64,000 nt of DNA, from NCBI RefSeq assembly GCF_017808105.1, contig NZ_JADBHF010000002.1, positions 1 to 64,000 of the forward strand, written 5' to 3'. Within the stretch, counting starts at the first letter, position 1. Each line of letters starts with the position of its first letter. Of the stretch, positions 57,357 to 64,000 are shown piece by piece. The stretch is from Brevibacterium renqingii. GTDB lineage: Bacteria; Actinomycetota; Actinomycetes; Actinomycetales; Brevibacteriaceae. Position numbers and translations under genes: made by a program. The notes beneath the pieces are model-generated. The model saw only the letters and a program-made list of their open reading frames with translations. It made no database searches and was not told where the DNA came from.

Positions 57357-58255
57357 CGGTCACTCTCCCTCGAGGTCCCGGTGCCGGCAGCGAGGCGATG
57401 AACGCGCAGGCTCGCCGCTGCGATGAATGGGGGCGGGTGCAGGATGAGCGGAGGTCGGCGGCACGGATCGATGTGCTCATCCCCACCTGCGACCGCCCCA
57501 CGGAACTCGCCGTCACCCTGTCAGGACTCGCGGCGCAGCTCGATGCGAGCTTCGACGTCGTCATCAGCGATCAGTCTCAGCAGCCGGTGGCCGACGAAAG
57601 GGGCGTGCGCGCCATGATCGACCTCCTGCACGCGCAGGGACGACACGTCGACGTCGACCGCAACCTGCCCAGGCGCGGCATGGCCCAGCAGCGTCATCAC
57701 CTGGTGATGCTCAGCAGCGCCGAGCACCTCCTGTGCCTCGATGACGACGTCTGGCTCGAGCCCGGGACATTGGCCCGCATGGATTCTGCGCTGACCTCCG
57801 CCGGATGCGGGTTCATCGGAGCCGCCGTCCAGGGACTGTCCTTCCTCGATGACCGCCGTCCGGAGGAATGGACAGGTTTCGAGGAGTGGGAGGAACGGGT
57901 GCGTCCGGAGACTCCGCGCAGCAGCGGGGAGTCCGGCAGATGGAAGCTGCACAACGCCGCCAACCTGTCCCATATCGCAGTCGAGAAGGGCTTCAGCATC
58001 GCCGACCCTCGTCTCTACCACGTCGACTGGGTCGGCGGCTGTGTGCTCTTCGACAGGGCCAAACTCCTCGATTCGGGCGGATTCGGCTTTTGGGACCAGC
58101 TCCCCGTCGACCATGTGGGAGAGGACGTCTACTGCCAGCGGCGCGTAATGTCCCGCTACGGCGGAGCCGGCCTCATCCCCAGCGGCGCCGTGCACCTCGA
58201 ATCTCCAACGACTCTGACCGAGAGGCGATGCGAGGTGAGCGAATACCTCGCATGA
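57353..58255 (+). CDS. Glycosyltransferase family 2
   Basis: 300 residues. AARIDVLIPTCDRPTELAV starts the GT-A fold, LLCLDDDVWLEPG carries the metal-binding DxD, and VDWVGGCVLFDR with FGFWDQLPVDHVGEDVY holds the acceptor/catalytic ED motif. The N-terminal 35 residues are charged and variable. It is the last gene of the plus-strand group of the heptose locus. The GT-A fold distinguishes it from the GT9 and GT4 enzymes nearby. Confidence 0.87.
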   Translation: MTVTLPRGPGAGSEAMNAQARRCDEWGRVQDERRSAARIDVLIPTCDRPTELAVTLSGLAAQLDASFDVVISDQSQQPVADERGVRAMIDLLHAQGRHVDVDRNLPRRGMAQQRHHLVMLSSAEHLLCLDDDVWLEPGTLARMDSALTSAGCGFIGAAVQGLSFLDDRRPEEWTGFEEWEERVRPETPRSSGESGRWKLHNAANLSHIAVEKGFSIADPRLYHVDWVGGCVLFDRAKLLDSGGFGFWDQLPVDHVGEDVYCQRRVMSRYGGAGLIPSGAVHLESPTTLTERRCEVSEYLA

Positions 58256-58398
58256 GCGCCTCGGCTCGGACGCACCACTAGACGAAGCGATCGACTTTGT
58301 AAAGGCCCTTTCAGGTCCGAATCACCCTCATTAGCGTCAATGGCATCACAGGCGCCCGTACCGGCTCCCTGAACTGCAAGCAATCGGAGGATGACACC

Positions 58399-59535
58399 AT
58401 GGCTACTCCCATTCAGCTGGCGCGCAGCTACGCCAGGTCGTATGAGACGTCGTCCCGCAAGGACAAGGGCACGATCCTCGACACACTCACCGCGGCGACC
58501 GGCTGGACGCGCGATCATGCGCGCCACCAGCTCCGCAGCCAGATCCACCAGATCAAGGCCGGAGTCGCCCTCGACGCGGTCGTCGATCGTCGCCGCCTCA
58601 AGCCGAAGAAGTTCTCCCCGCCCGCCCGACGGGCTCTCGAACTCGTCTGGAAGTGCTCCGGCCGCCCCTGCGGCAAGTACCTCGAGGCCGCGATGTCCGA
58701 CTGCATCGATTCGCTGGAACGGCACGGCCACCTCAAAGAAGGACGGCGCGGATACTCGTCCTCCGTGCGCGACGAGCTCCTCGACATCTCAGCGGCCACG
58801 ATAGATCGGTACCTGCGCTCCGCCAAGGCGGGAGACCACGATGAATCATGGCTGACCGGCACCGGAACGGGGATGCGTGCATCACTGCCGCGGCAGCGCA
58901 TGCGCTCGCTGCTCGAACCCGAACCCGGGTACTTCATCGTCGAACTGCTCATGGTCACGACACCGACCGGTGAAAACTGCGTCACCGTGACATTCACCGA
59001 TGTCGAGATCGGGTGGGTGCACACGAAGACCTTCACCCCGGGCATGCCCGTCGTCGACATGCTCACTGACATGGTGCGCGCAGTCCCCTATATCGTCACC
59101 GGAATCCTGTTGGCTCCGCCGCTGCCCGCCGGCGACCTCGAGACGTGGGCGAGTGAGAACCTCATCGAGTTCCACAGCATGAGCGACCTCAGGCAGGGCT
59201 CGCGTGTGCCCGACTGGACGTTCAGCGATCTCGACCTCCCTCTGCGCACGCCGAGCGACCTCGGCGCCGCGATCGACAGGGTCAACGAGCTGTGGGCGGC
59301 ACTGGGCGACCGTCTCAACTTCTTCATGCCCGTGAAGAACCCCGTGGGATGGCGTCTCACACCCGCCGGAGAGCGCCGGCGCGAATACGACCGCCCCGAC
59401 ACACCGGTCTCCCGACTCTTCAGCTCCGGAATCCTCTGCCCCGAGCAGACTCGGGAGATGCGCGAGAAGAGTCACGAGCTCGACATCGCCGCACTGACCG
59501 CGCGCATCGAAGAGCTGAAGACGACCCTGCGCTGA
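58399..59535 (+). CDS. Transposase-derived protein (ISNCY/integrase-like) with eroded catalytic core
   Basis: 378 residues. The N-terminus (SYARSYETSSRKDKGTILDT, LTAATGWTRDHARHQL) and LLDISAATIDRYLRSAK match the helix-turn-helix parts of ISNCY-type transposases, and the C-terminus (LGDRLNFFMPVKNPVGWRLT, YDRPDTPVSRLFSSG) matches their tail. In the integrase core the first catalytic Asp, expected in a VEIDTVxH-type strand, is replaced in FIVELLMVTT (179-188), and the DNGxEF motif is unrecognisable (ASENLIEFHS). TDVEIGW is kept. No terminal inverted repeats or target duplication were found. A good ribosome site (CGGAGGATGACACC) precedes the ATG, so it looks maintained, perhaps as a DNA-binding protein. 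Confidence 0.78.
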   Translation: MATPIQLARSYARSYETSSRKDKGTILDTLTAATGWTRDHARHQLRSQIHQIKAGVALDAVVDRRRLKPKKFSPPARRALELVWKCSGRPCGKYLEAAMSDCIDSLERHGHLKEGRRGYSSSVRDELLDISAATIDRYLRSAKAGDHDESWLTGTGTGMRASLPRQRMRSLLEPEPGYFIVELLMVTTPTGENCVTVTFTDVEIGWVHTKTFTPGMPVVDMLTDMVRAVPYIVTGILLAPPLPAGDLETWASENLIEFHSMSDLRQGSRVPDWTFSDLDLPLRTPSDLGAAIDRVNELWAALGDRLNFFMPVKNPVGWRLTPAGERRREYDRPDTPVSRLFSSGILCPEQTREMREKSHELDIAALTARIEELKTTLR

Positions 59536-59583
59536 GACGATTCTGTTCCGCCGGGAGGACGTGGCGGAGGGGAGGCGAGTGCA

Positions 59584-60300
59584 ATGGTCGACCTACCGCT
59601 GGACGAGCTGTCGACGTTGTTCGCACGGATGAACTCCATGCTCCTCGACGAAAGGACCGTCGACAACGCGGTCGTCCTCCTCTCGGAGGCGGCCCAGGCC
59701 GCGATACCGCGTGCGCTCGGAGCGGGTACGACGGTCCTCGACCCCGTCGGTCGTCCCGTGAGCACGGGCAGCACCGACGCAGTCGTCGCTGAAGCCGATG
59801 AGCAGCAGTACACGACGGGTGAGGGGCCGTGCCTGAGCGCCTGGGCGGAGCAGAAACCCATGCTCATCGACGATGCCGAGAGCGACGACCGGTGGCCGCG
59901 ATGGTCGAAGGCGGTCTCCCATCTGCCGATCAGGTCTGTGCTCAGCGTCCCCCTCATCCACGGTGAGGAGGCCATCGGCGCGATCAAGGTCTACTCGGCG
60001 TCCGCCGGTGCCTTCGGTGACGAGACGGTCCGTCTGCTCGGCCTCTTCGAAGGTCCGGCCTCGGCGCTGCTCGCCCACGTGCAGTCGACCGATCTGCCCG
60101 CGCGGCTGAGCGACTCCCTGCAGTCGGCTCTGACCAGCCGGGACACGATCAATATGGCCAAAGGAGTGCTCATGGCCGAGCACGCCCTCGATGCCGACAC
60201 CGCCATGACACGGCTCATCGGTCTCGCCCGTGAGGGACGGCAGAGCCTGCTGGCCTGCGCCCAGGGCATCGTCGCCTCGACGCAGCGAGGAGGTGACTGA
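59584..60300 (+). CDS. GAF-ANTAR regulator
   Basis: 238 residues. A GAF domain (about 20-165) has QQYTTGEGPCLSAWAEQKPM and RSVLSVPLIHGEEAIGAIKV. The ANTAR domain (about 175-232) has SRDTINMAKGVLMAEHALDA. It differs clearly from the other two ANTAR proteins of the window. It should bind mRNA leader hairpins when its GAF domain or a partner kinase signals. GAGGGGAGGCGAG precedes the ATG. A hypothetical gene follows 5 bases later, probably in the same operon. Confidence 0.88.
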   Translation: MVDLPLDELSTLFARMNSMLLDERTVDNAVVLLSEAAQAAIPRALGAGTTVLDPVGRPVSTGSTDAVVAEADEQQYTTGEGPCLSAWAEQKPMLIDDAESDDRWPRWSKAVSHLPIRSVLSVPLIHGEEAIGAIKVYSASAGAFGDETVRLLGLFEGPASALLAHVQSTDLPARLSDSLQSALTSRDTINMAKGVLMAEHALDADTAMTRLIGLAREGRQSLLACAQGIVASTQRGGD

Positions 60301-60305
60301 GTGAG

Positions 60306-60692
60306 ATGACAGGAACGTCTCCCGACAACCCTGCTTTCGGCGAACCCGAAGACCGGGGTCCCGATGACGACCTCCGACAGCAGCTGGCTAGTGCCGTCAG
60401 ATACTGGCGCATGCCTGTCAAGGACATCTGGTTGCGCTATTTCAGCCTCGGCGGAAGTGTGGGCGAGTGTGAGCTCGACGCCTACATCAACTCGTCCTAT
60501 ACGATCTCACCCCTGCAGCACGACATCCTCGCCCAGGCGATCAACGAGCTCATCGACGCCCGACCCGAACCGCCGCGCGCACCCTACAGCAGCGATGCAC
60601 TCGACCGCAGCGACGGCCCGAGCAAGGCGAGGAACGATCAGAGCCCGGGTACGGAGTCCGTTGACGATGATCCCCGCGCAGACGAATATTGA
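60306..60692 (+). CDS. Hypothetical actinobacterial protein next to ANTAR genes
   Basis: 128 residues. A helical core of about 65 residues (LRQQLASAVRYWRMPVKDIW, LRYFSLGGSVGECELDAYIN and LQHDILAQAINELIDARP) looks conserved and folded; the C-terminal 45 residues are charged and disordered. It recalls small proteins found beside GAF-ANTAR genes in other actinobacteria. Function is unknown. The ATG at 60306 lies 5 bases after the ANTAR stop, so translation is probably coupled. Confidence 0.65.
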   Translation: MTGTSPDNPAFGEPEDRGPDDDLRQQLASAVRYWRMPVKDIWLRYFSLGGSVGECELDAYINSSYTISPLQHDILAQAINELIDARPEPPRAPYSSDALDRSDGPSKARNDQSPGTESVDDDPRADEY

Positions 60693-60726
60693 AGGAACAG
60701 ATCACAGAGCCGGCACTTGAGACACG

Positions 60727-61517
60727 ATGGGAGTGGCAACTCTGATGAATGACATCTCAGCAGAATCGACTCGTGACGACCGCGAAGGACTCGACGAGGA
60801 GATCGCGATCCCGAATCCCGACTCGGACAGGCACCAGCTGACTGCGGAGATCGGCGAATGGGCACGCTCACTCATGCTCGAGCCCGATGACCTCATCCTC
60901 GGGGCCATGGTCGACGAGGCCCTGCGAGTCATCCCGGGAGCCGACTACGCGTCCCTCTCCATCGTCAGCCGGCAGGGCTGCATCCGGTCCCGCGCCCCCT
61001 CTCACCTGATTCCCGAGCGCTTGGACGCCCTGCAGTCCGAGCTGCAGGAGGGACCCTGCTTCGATTCCATTCGTGAGCAGCGCATCGTCCGGGTCCCCGA
61101 TCTCTCTCGGCCTCGACTCCCTGGCCGAGATTCGCCTCGAGTGCACTCGCCGAAGGCGTACGCAGCATGCTCGCATTCCAGCTCTTCGTCGAGGTCGACA
61201 GCCTCGGCGCCCTCAATCTGTACTCGACGAGCGCTGACGCCTTCGACCAGGAGGCCGAGAACATCGGGACGGGGGTCGCCGCCCACGCCTCCCTGGCCCT
61301 GGCCAACGCCCAGAAGCAGGGACAGCTCTACGAAGCAGTGGCCTCACGGGACCTCATCGGTCAGGCCAAAGGCATACTCATGGAGCGGCACAAGATCAAC
61401 GAGCACGATGCGTTCCTGCTGCTGACGAAGGTGAGTTCGAACACGAACAGGAAGCTGCGCGAGATCGCCGAGGAGTTCGTCCGGACCGGCTCGCTGCCCG
61501 GAACGATCACCGACTGA
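60727..61517 (+). pseudogene. GAF-ANTAR regulator interrupted by a frameshift in a TC repeat
   Basis: Two frames must be joined. The first (from ATG 60727 or 60745) reads through QRIVRVPDLS and then goes off family. The second continues with WPRFASSALAEGVRSMLAFQ, LGALNLYSTSA and the ANTAR core SRDLIGQAKGILMERHKINE to TGA 61515-61517. The switch lies at a (TC)4 tract, 61101-61108. Removing one TC gives VPDLSASTPWPRF, equal in length to VPDLSVEVRWPEF in the intact homologue at 20482. The joined product would be about 256-262 residues, like the homologue's 260. As written the gene makes a truncated GAF fragment; phase variation, true decay or a sequencing error are all possible. Confidence 0.82.
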
Positions 61518-61636
61518 TCCGTCGACCAAGTGACCCGTCCTCCCAGGAACGAATCACTTGTTTCTCCGAGCAGCAGTGGGCTAGACTCGAAGACGGTCAA
61601 GCAGATGGCCTCCTTCCTGACATCAAGGGGATCATT

Positions 61637-61957
61637 GTGTACACGCTGCTCAACAACAGTGAAGCATCGAAGTTCGACCTCTACCTTCCCGGCCAGCTCG
61701 TCGCCTCACTGCACTACACGATCACTCCGGACGAGATCATGTTCGTCTACTGTGAAGCCATCGAGCCCCTCGATTCGGAACGGCACTGTCGCGAGCTCCT
61801 GCGCCTGGCCCTCGAAGACTCCCTCAACCGGCGGATCCCGATCACCGTCTCATGTCCGATCGCGAGCAAGTACATCGACAGTGATCCGGTCATCGGTGCT
61901 CAGCTGCAGTCGCTGCCCAAGCACGTAGGACGCAAGCACCAGAGTTCCCTCGACTGA
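61637..61957 (+). CDS. Small GNAT-like N-acetyltransferase domain protein (YjdJ-like)
   Basis: 106 residues. The pattern SKFDLYLPGQLVASLHYTIT, then HCRELLRLALEDSLNRRIP and PITVSCPIASKYIDSDPVIG matches the short GCN5-related family with a GNAT fold of only about 100 residues; the usual acetyl-CoA loop (GxGLAS) is poorly preserved (ERHCREL). So acetyl transfer is uncertain. GTG 61637 is used with AAGGGG upstream. It converges on a PRC-barrel gene, with 16 bases between stops. Confidence 0.7.
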   Translation: MYTLLNNSEASKFDLYLPGQLVASLHYTITPDEIMFVYCEAIEPLDSERHCRELLRLALEDSLNRRIPITVSCPIASKYIDSDPVIGAQLQSLPKHVGRKHQSSLD

Positions 61958-61973
61958 ACCGTCGCACCGCTGC

Positions 61974-62312
61974 TCACCGGCGCTTCGCCCCCTTCACAGT
62001 GACCAGCGGCTCCGAAGCGAAGTCCTCCCGCAGCCGGACACTGTTCGCGTCGATGCGTTCGACTTCCTGCCAGGGGATGACGAGCGAACCCGCGTGCATC
62101 CGTCGGAATACGAACGCGAAGAGCTTCGGACGATCCATTCCCGTGCGCTCGTAGCCGAGGAAGGGCGTCCTCCGATGGGGACCGACGATGAGCGAATCGA
62201 GACTCATCCGGTCCCTTTCCTCGCTGCTGGTGAACCGCACGTCGAGCACCCAGCCGAGGGGCTCTCCCGCGGAGTCGCACACGCGTGAATCGAGCAGGTC
62301 ACTGAGGATCAT
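61974..62312 (-). CDS. PRC-barrel-like small protein, third gene of the NRAMP operon
   Basis: 112 residues. LLDSRVCDSAGEPLGWVLDV is the opening of a PRC-barrel, and LVIPWQEVERIDANSVRLRE the closing strands. PRC barrels occur in RNA-processing, photosynthetic and metal-transport contexts. The start overlaps the upstream gene by 14 bases, so it is coupled to a second small barrel-like protein and to the transporter. It probably binds or regulates the transporter. Confidence 0.75.
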   Translation of the reverse strand: MILSDLLDSRVCDSAGEPLGWVLDVRFTSSEERDRMSLDSLIVGPHRRTPFLGYERTGMDRPKLFAFVFRRMHAGSLVIPWQEVERIDANSVRLREDFASEPLVTVKGAKRR

Positions 62313-62715
62313 GACGGCCTCCGGGGATTCGGGCGATGATATGATCGCGCATCCACTGTTCGATCCACATCACGCTGAGCTCTTCGCCGTCGATGCCGAG
62401 CTCGACGGCCACGTCGATGTTCGCGACATCGTCCCAGGAGATGCGGTGCCAGCGGCTCTTGGGCGGGCGTCCGCCGAAGATCCGAGTGGCCAGCACCGGC
62501 CCGGTCAGCAGGTCGGTGATCTCCGGTGCCTGCGCGTCTGGGTCCAGAGGCTCCCCGAAGGGGACTTCACTGAGCTCGACGTCGTCGACGACCCCGATCG
62601 TGCGGTCGTTGACGTCACGCATCTGACGGTCCAGGAGATGGAGTCTCACATCCATCGTGCGCTCGTCATCGTCGGCACTCCGCTCGTCGGAGTCTCTGCG
62701 GTCGTCGTCATTCAT
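62299..62715 (-). CDS. PRC-barrel-like protein coupled to the NRAMP transporter
   Basis: 138 residues from ATG 62715. The acidic N-terminus (DDDRRDSDERSADDDERTM) precedes a barrel-type core (LHLLDRQMRDVNDRTIGVVD, DVELSEVPFG) and a C-terminal segment WHRISWDDVANIDVAVELGI that resembles a second barrel strand set. The start overlaps the transporter stop (ATGA, 62712-62715). The frame stays open far upstream, but only because it runs antisense-free through the transporter in another frame. Proposed to be a cytoplasmic partner of the transporter. Confidence 0.7.
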   Translation of the reverse strand: MNDDDRRDSDERSADDDERTMDVRLHLLDRQMRDVNDRTIGVVDDVELSEVPFGEPLDPDAQAPEITDLLTGPVLATRIFGGRPPKSRWHRISWDDVANIDVAVELGIDGEELSVMWIEQWMRDHIIARIPGGRHDPQ

Positions 62716-63941
62716 GAACCTGCTCCTGTGATGATCATCAGAGGGATGGCGGCGAGGGAGGCCAGCAGCACCAGCCCGAGATAGACCAGTGCGACCGCGT
62801 TGGTGACCCGGCCGTTGACGTGCTCGCCCATGTATTCGGGATCGTTGGCGACGATGAGGATCGGCAGATACGTCAACGGCAGGGCGATGGCGGAGAAGAC
62901 CACGGAGATCTCCGTGACCTGAACGGGATCGACTCCGGTCGCGAGCACCGCCACGCCGAGAACGAGGCAGACGATGATGGTCACGTGGAATCTCGCAGCC
63001 TCGGCGGGCTTGCGAGTCTTGCCCCAGGTCCAGCCGAAGAACTGCGCGATCGTATAGCCGGTCGACAGAGTCGTCTCCAACGCGGCGCCCGTGGTGGCGG
63101 CGACCATTCCGAGGATGACGAAGGCCAGCAGCAGCTTGCCTCCTGCCTCGGCGACGGGCAGCACCGTCTGCGTCAGCGAGCTGACGGCGATGCCCTGGGG
63201 GAAGAGCACGATGGTCGCACAGACTGCGATCGACAGCGCGATCAGCCCGCCGATGGGATAGCCGATGAGGATATTCATCCGCGAATCCGCGATCTTCTTC
63301 ACCGACCACTTCTCTTCGATCGCACTCGAAGAGTAGAAGAACACCTGGTAGGGGGTCATCGCCGACCCGAAGAGGGAGATCGCGAAGTACCAATACGTCG
63401 ACATGTGCTCGTCCCCGGGCACACTCGGCTTCGTGACCTGCGTCATCAGATCGTTCCAGTCGGGCCCGAGGAGGAAGACGGCCACGGCGAATCCGACGAG
63501 CGCGAGTCCGAAGAGAGGGACGATCTTCTCCATCTTCGAGAACTTCACCCGCCAGATGATCAGCCACACCGCCACAGCGGCCACAGGCACCCAGAGCAGA
63601 TAGTTCACACTGCTGGCCAGCTGCAGAGCCAGGGCGATGCCGCCGACTTCTGCCGTGAGAGTGAGCAGATTGATGAAGAAGGAGGCGCCGAGGTTCGCGA
63701 TGCCCATGCGAGGTCCGAGCCGTTCGCGGATGATGTCGAAGGTGGCCCGTTTGCTGACAGCGCTGACCCGTCCCGACATCTGCGTGAAGACGCAGACCCC
63801 GATCAGTCCGAGGACCACCACCCAGACCAGGGACAGACCGAAGCGAGAGCCGACCTCGGCCTCGACGACGAGGTCGCCGATATCGACGAACCCGCCGATC
63901 GCGGTGAGCAGTCCCAGCAGAACTCCGACGATCTTCTTCAT
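62712..63941 (-). CDS. NRAMP-family divalent metal transporter, variant (possibly magnesium)
   Basis: 409 residues, about eleven membrane helices. NRAMP manganese/iron transporters bind metal with DPGN in helix 1 and a Met-bearing MPH motif in helix 6. Here helix 1 reads GFVDIGDLVVEAEV (DIGD at 20-23), and helix 6 reads GSAMTPYQVFFYSSSA without the MPH triplet. These changes resemble the NRAMP-related magnesium transporter branch, so transport of Mg2+ rather than Mn2+ is possible. PRC-barrel partners in the same operon fit a transporter with cytosolic control. The promoter probably lies beyond the window edge; only 59 bases follow the start. Confidence 0.8.
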   Translation of the reverse strand: MKKIVGVLLGLLTAIGGFVDIGDLVVEAEVGSRFGLSLVWVVVLGLIGVCVFTQMSGRVSAVSKRATFDIIRERLGPRMGIANLGASFFINLLTLTAEVGGIALALQLASSVNYLLWVPVAAVAVWLIIWRVKFSKMEKIVPLFGLALVGFAVAVFLLGPDWNDLMTQVTKPSVPGDEHMSTYWYFAISLFGSAMTPYQVFFYSSSAIEEKWSVKKIADSRMNILIGYPIGGLIALSIAVCATIVLFPQGIAVSSLTQTVLPVAEAGGKLLLAFVILGMVAATTGAALETTLSTGYTIAQFFGWTWGKTRKPAEAARFHVTIIVCLVLGVAVLATGVDPVQVTEISVVFSAIALPLTYLPILIVANDPEYMGEHVNGRVTNAVALVYLGLVLLASLAAIPLMIITGAGS

Positions 63942-64000
63942 TGCGGCGGTTCCAGCGAATCCATTCGGGAGGCCAGACGGTCACGGCTGTCCCGGAGTGT

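Noticed and set aside
62716-63984. N-terminal extension of the 138-residue PRC-like protein
   Set aside because: It reads the NRAMP gene in another frame; ATG 62715 overlapping the transporter stop is the sensible start.
1-64000. CRISPR arrays, tRNA or rRNA genes, complete insertion sequences
   Set aside because: No regular direct repeats, cloverleaf patterns or intact transposase with inverted repeats were recognised by eye.

Overview
The window is high-GC actinobacterial DNA, dense with tightly packed genes, many joined by ATGA or GTGA overlaps. Actinobacterial families (DUF3263, DUF6480, GAF-ANTAR regulators, LigD plus Ku) and a C40 aromatic carotenoid locus with split lycopene cyclase (crtYc/crtYd), crtU and a cytochrome P450 point to Brevibacterium or a close relative. 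The genus is an inference from gene content, not from a marker gene. No rRNA, tRNA or CRISPR array was recognised.

Layout. 0.2-6.1 kb: an MHS-type transporter, then a PaoABC-like molybdenum aldehyde oxidoreductase operon with a MocA-like cofactor cytidylyltransferase. 6.1-12.9 kb: a block visibly richer in A/T with accessory character. It holds a GT2 / PIG-L-methyltransferase / acyl-CoA-dehydrogenase-like cassette, a membrane protein with a second copy at 25.5 kb, a DUF3263 protein, a MerR regulator coupled to a tiny acidic protein and divergent from hsp20, and a structured stretch with short ORFs. It separates the molybdoenzyme operon from xdhC (12.9-14.1 kb). 14.3-31.7 kb: stress and envelope functions: phospholipase D, small membrane and lipoprotein genes, LigD and Ku for end joining, AraC and ANTAR regulators, a Rieske-DUF2231 protein coupled to a G6PDH-like gene, GH15, a CYP152-type peroxygenase, ChaB, Dps, a Cys-rich zinc-binding candidate, an SDR and a DUF6480 protein. 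31.9-33.8 kb: a ThDP pyruvate oxidase-type enzyme beyond two strong hairpins. 34.0-41.2 kb: the carotenoid locus crtE-P450-crtYc-crtYd-crtU, converging on crtI-crtB, predicted to make isorenieratene and probably its hydroxylated form. 41.2-45.4 kb: a flavodoxin-like gene that appears to have lost its core, a CocE/NonD hydrolase and an ATP-grasp protein.

45.5-58.3 kb is the most interesting region: a heptose-type glycan locus in a Gram-positive. It has a GmhB-like phosphatase, a glycosyltransferase fused to a GmhA-like isomerase, a full-length HldE-like kinase/nucleotidyltransferase, a second HldE-like protein whose nucleotidyltransferase motif is destroyed, three GT9 heptosyltransferase-like proteins, further GT4 and GT2 enzymes, an SDR and an aldehyde dehydrogenase. 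Together these could build and transfer an ADP-heptose-like sugar. No HldD-type epimerase is visible.

58.4-64.0 kb: a transposase-derived protein with an eroded catalytic core, two GAF-ANTAR genes (one broken by a frameshift in a TC repeat), small proteins, and an operon of a variant NRAMP transporter with two small PRC-barrel-like proteins.
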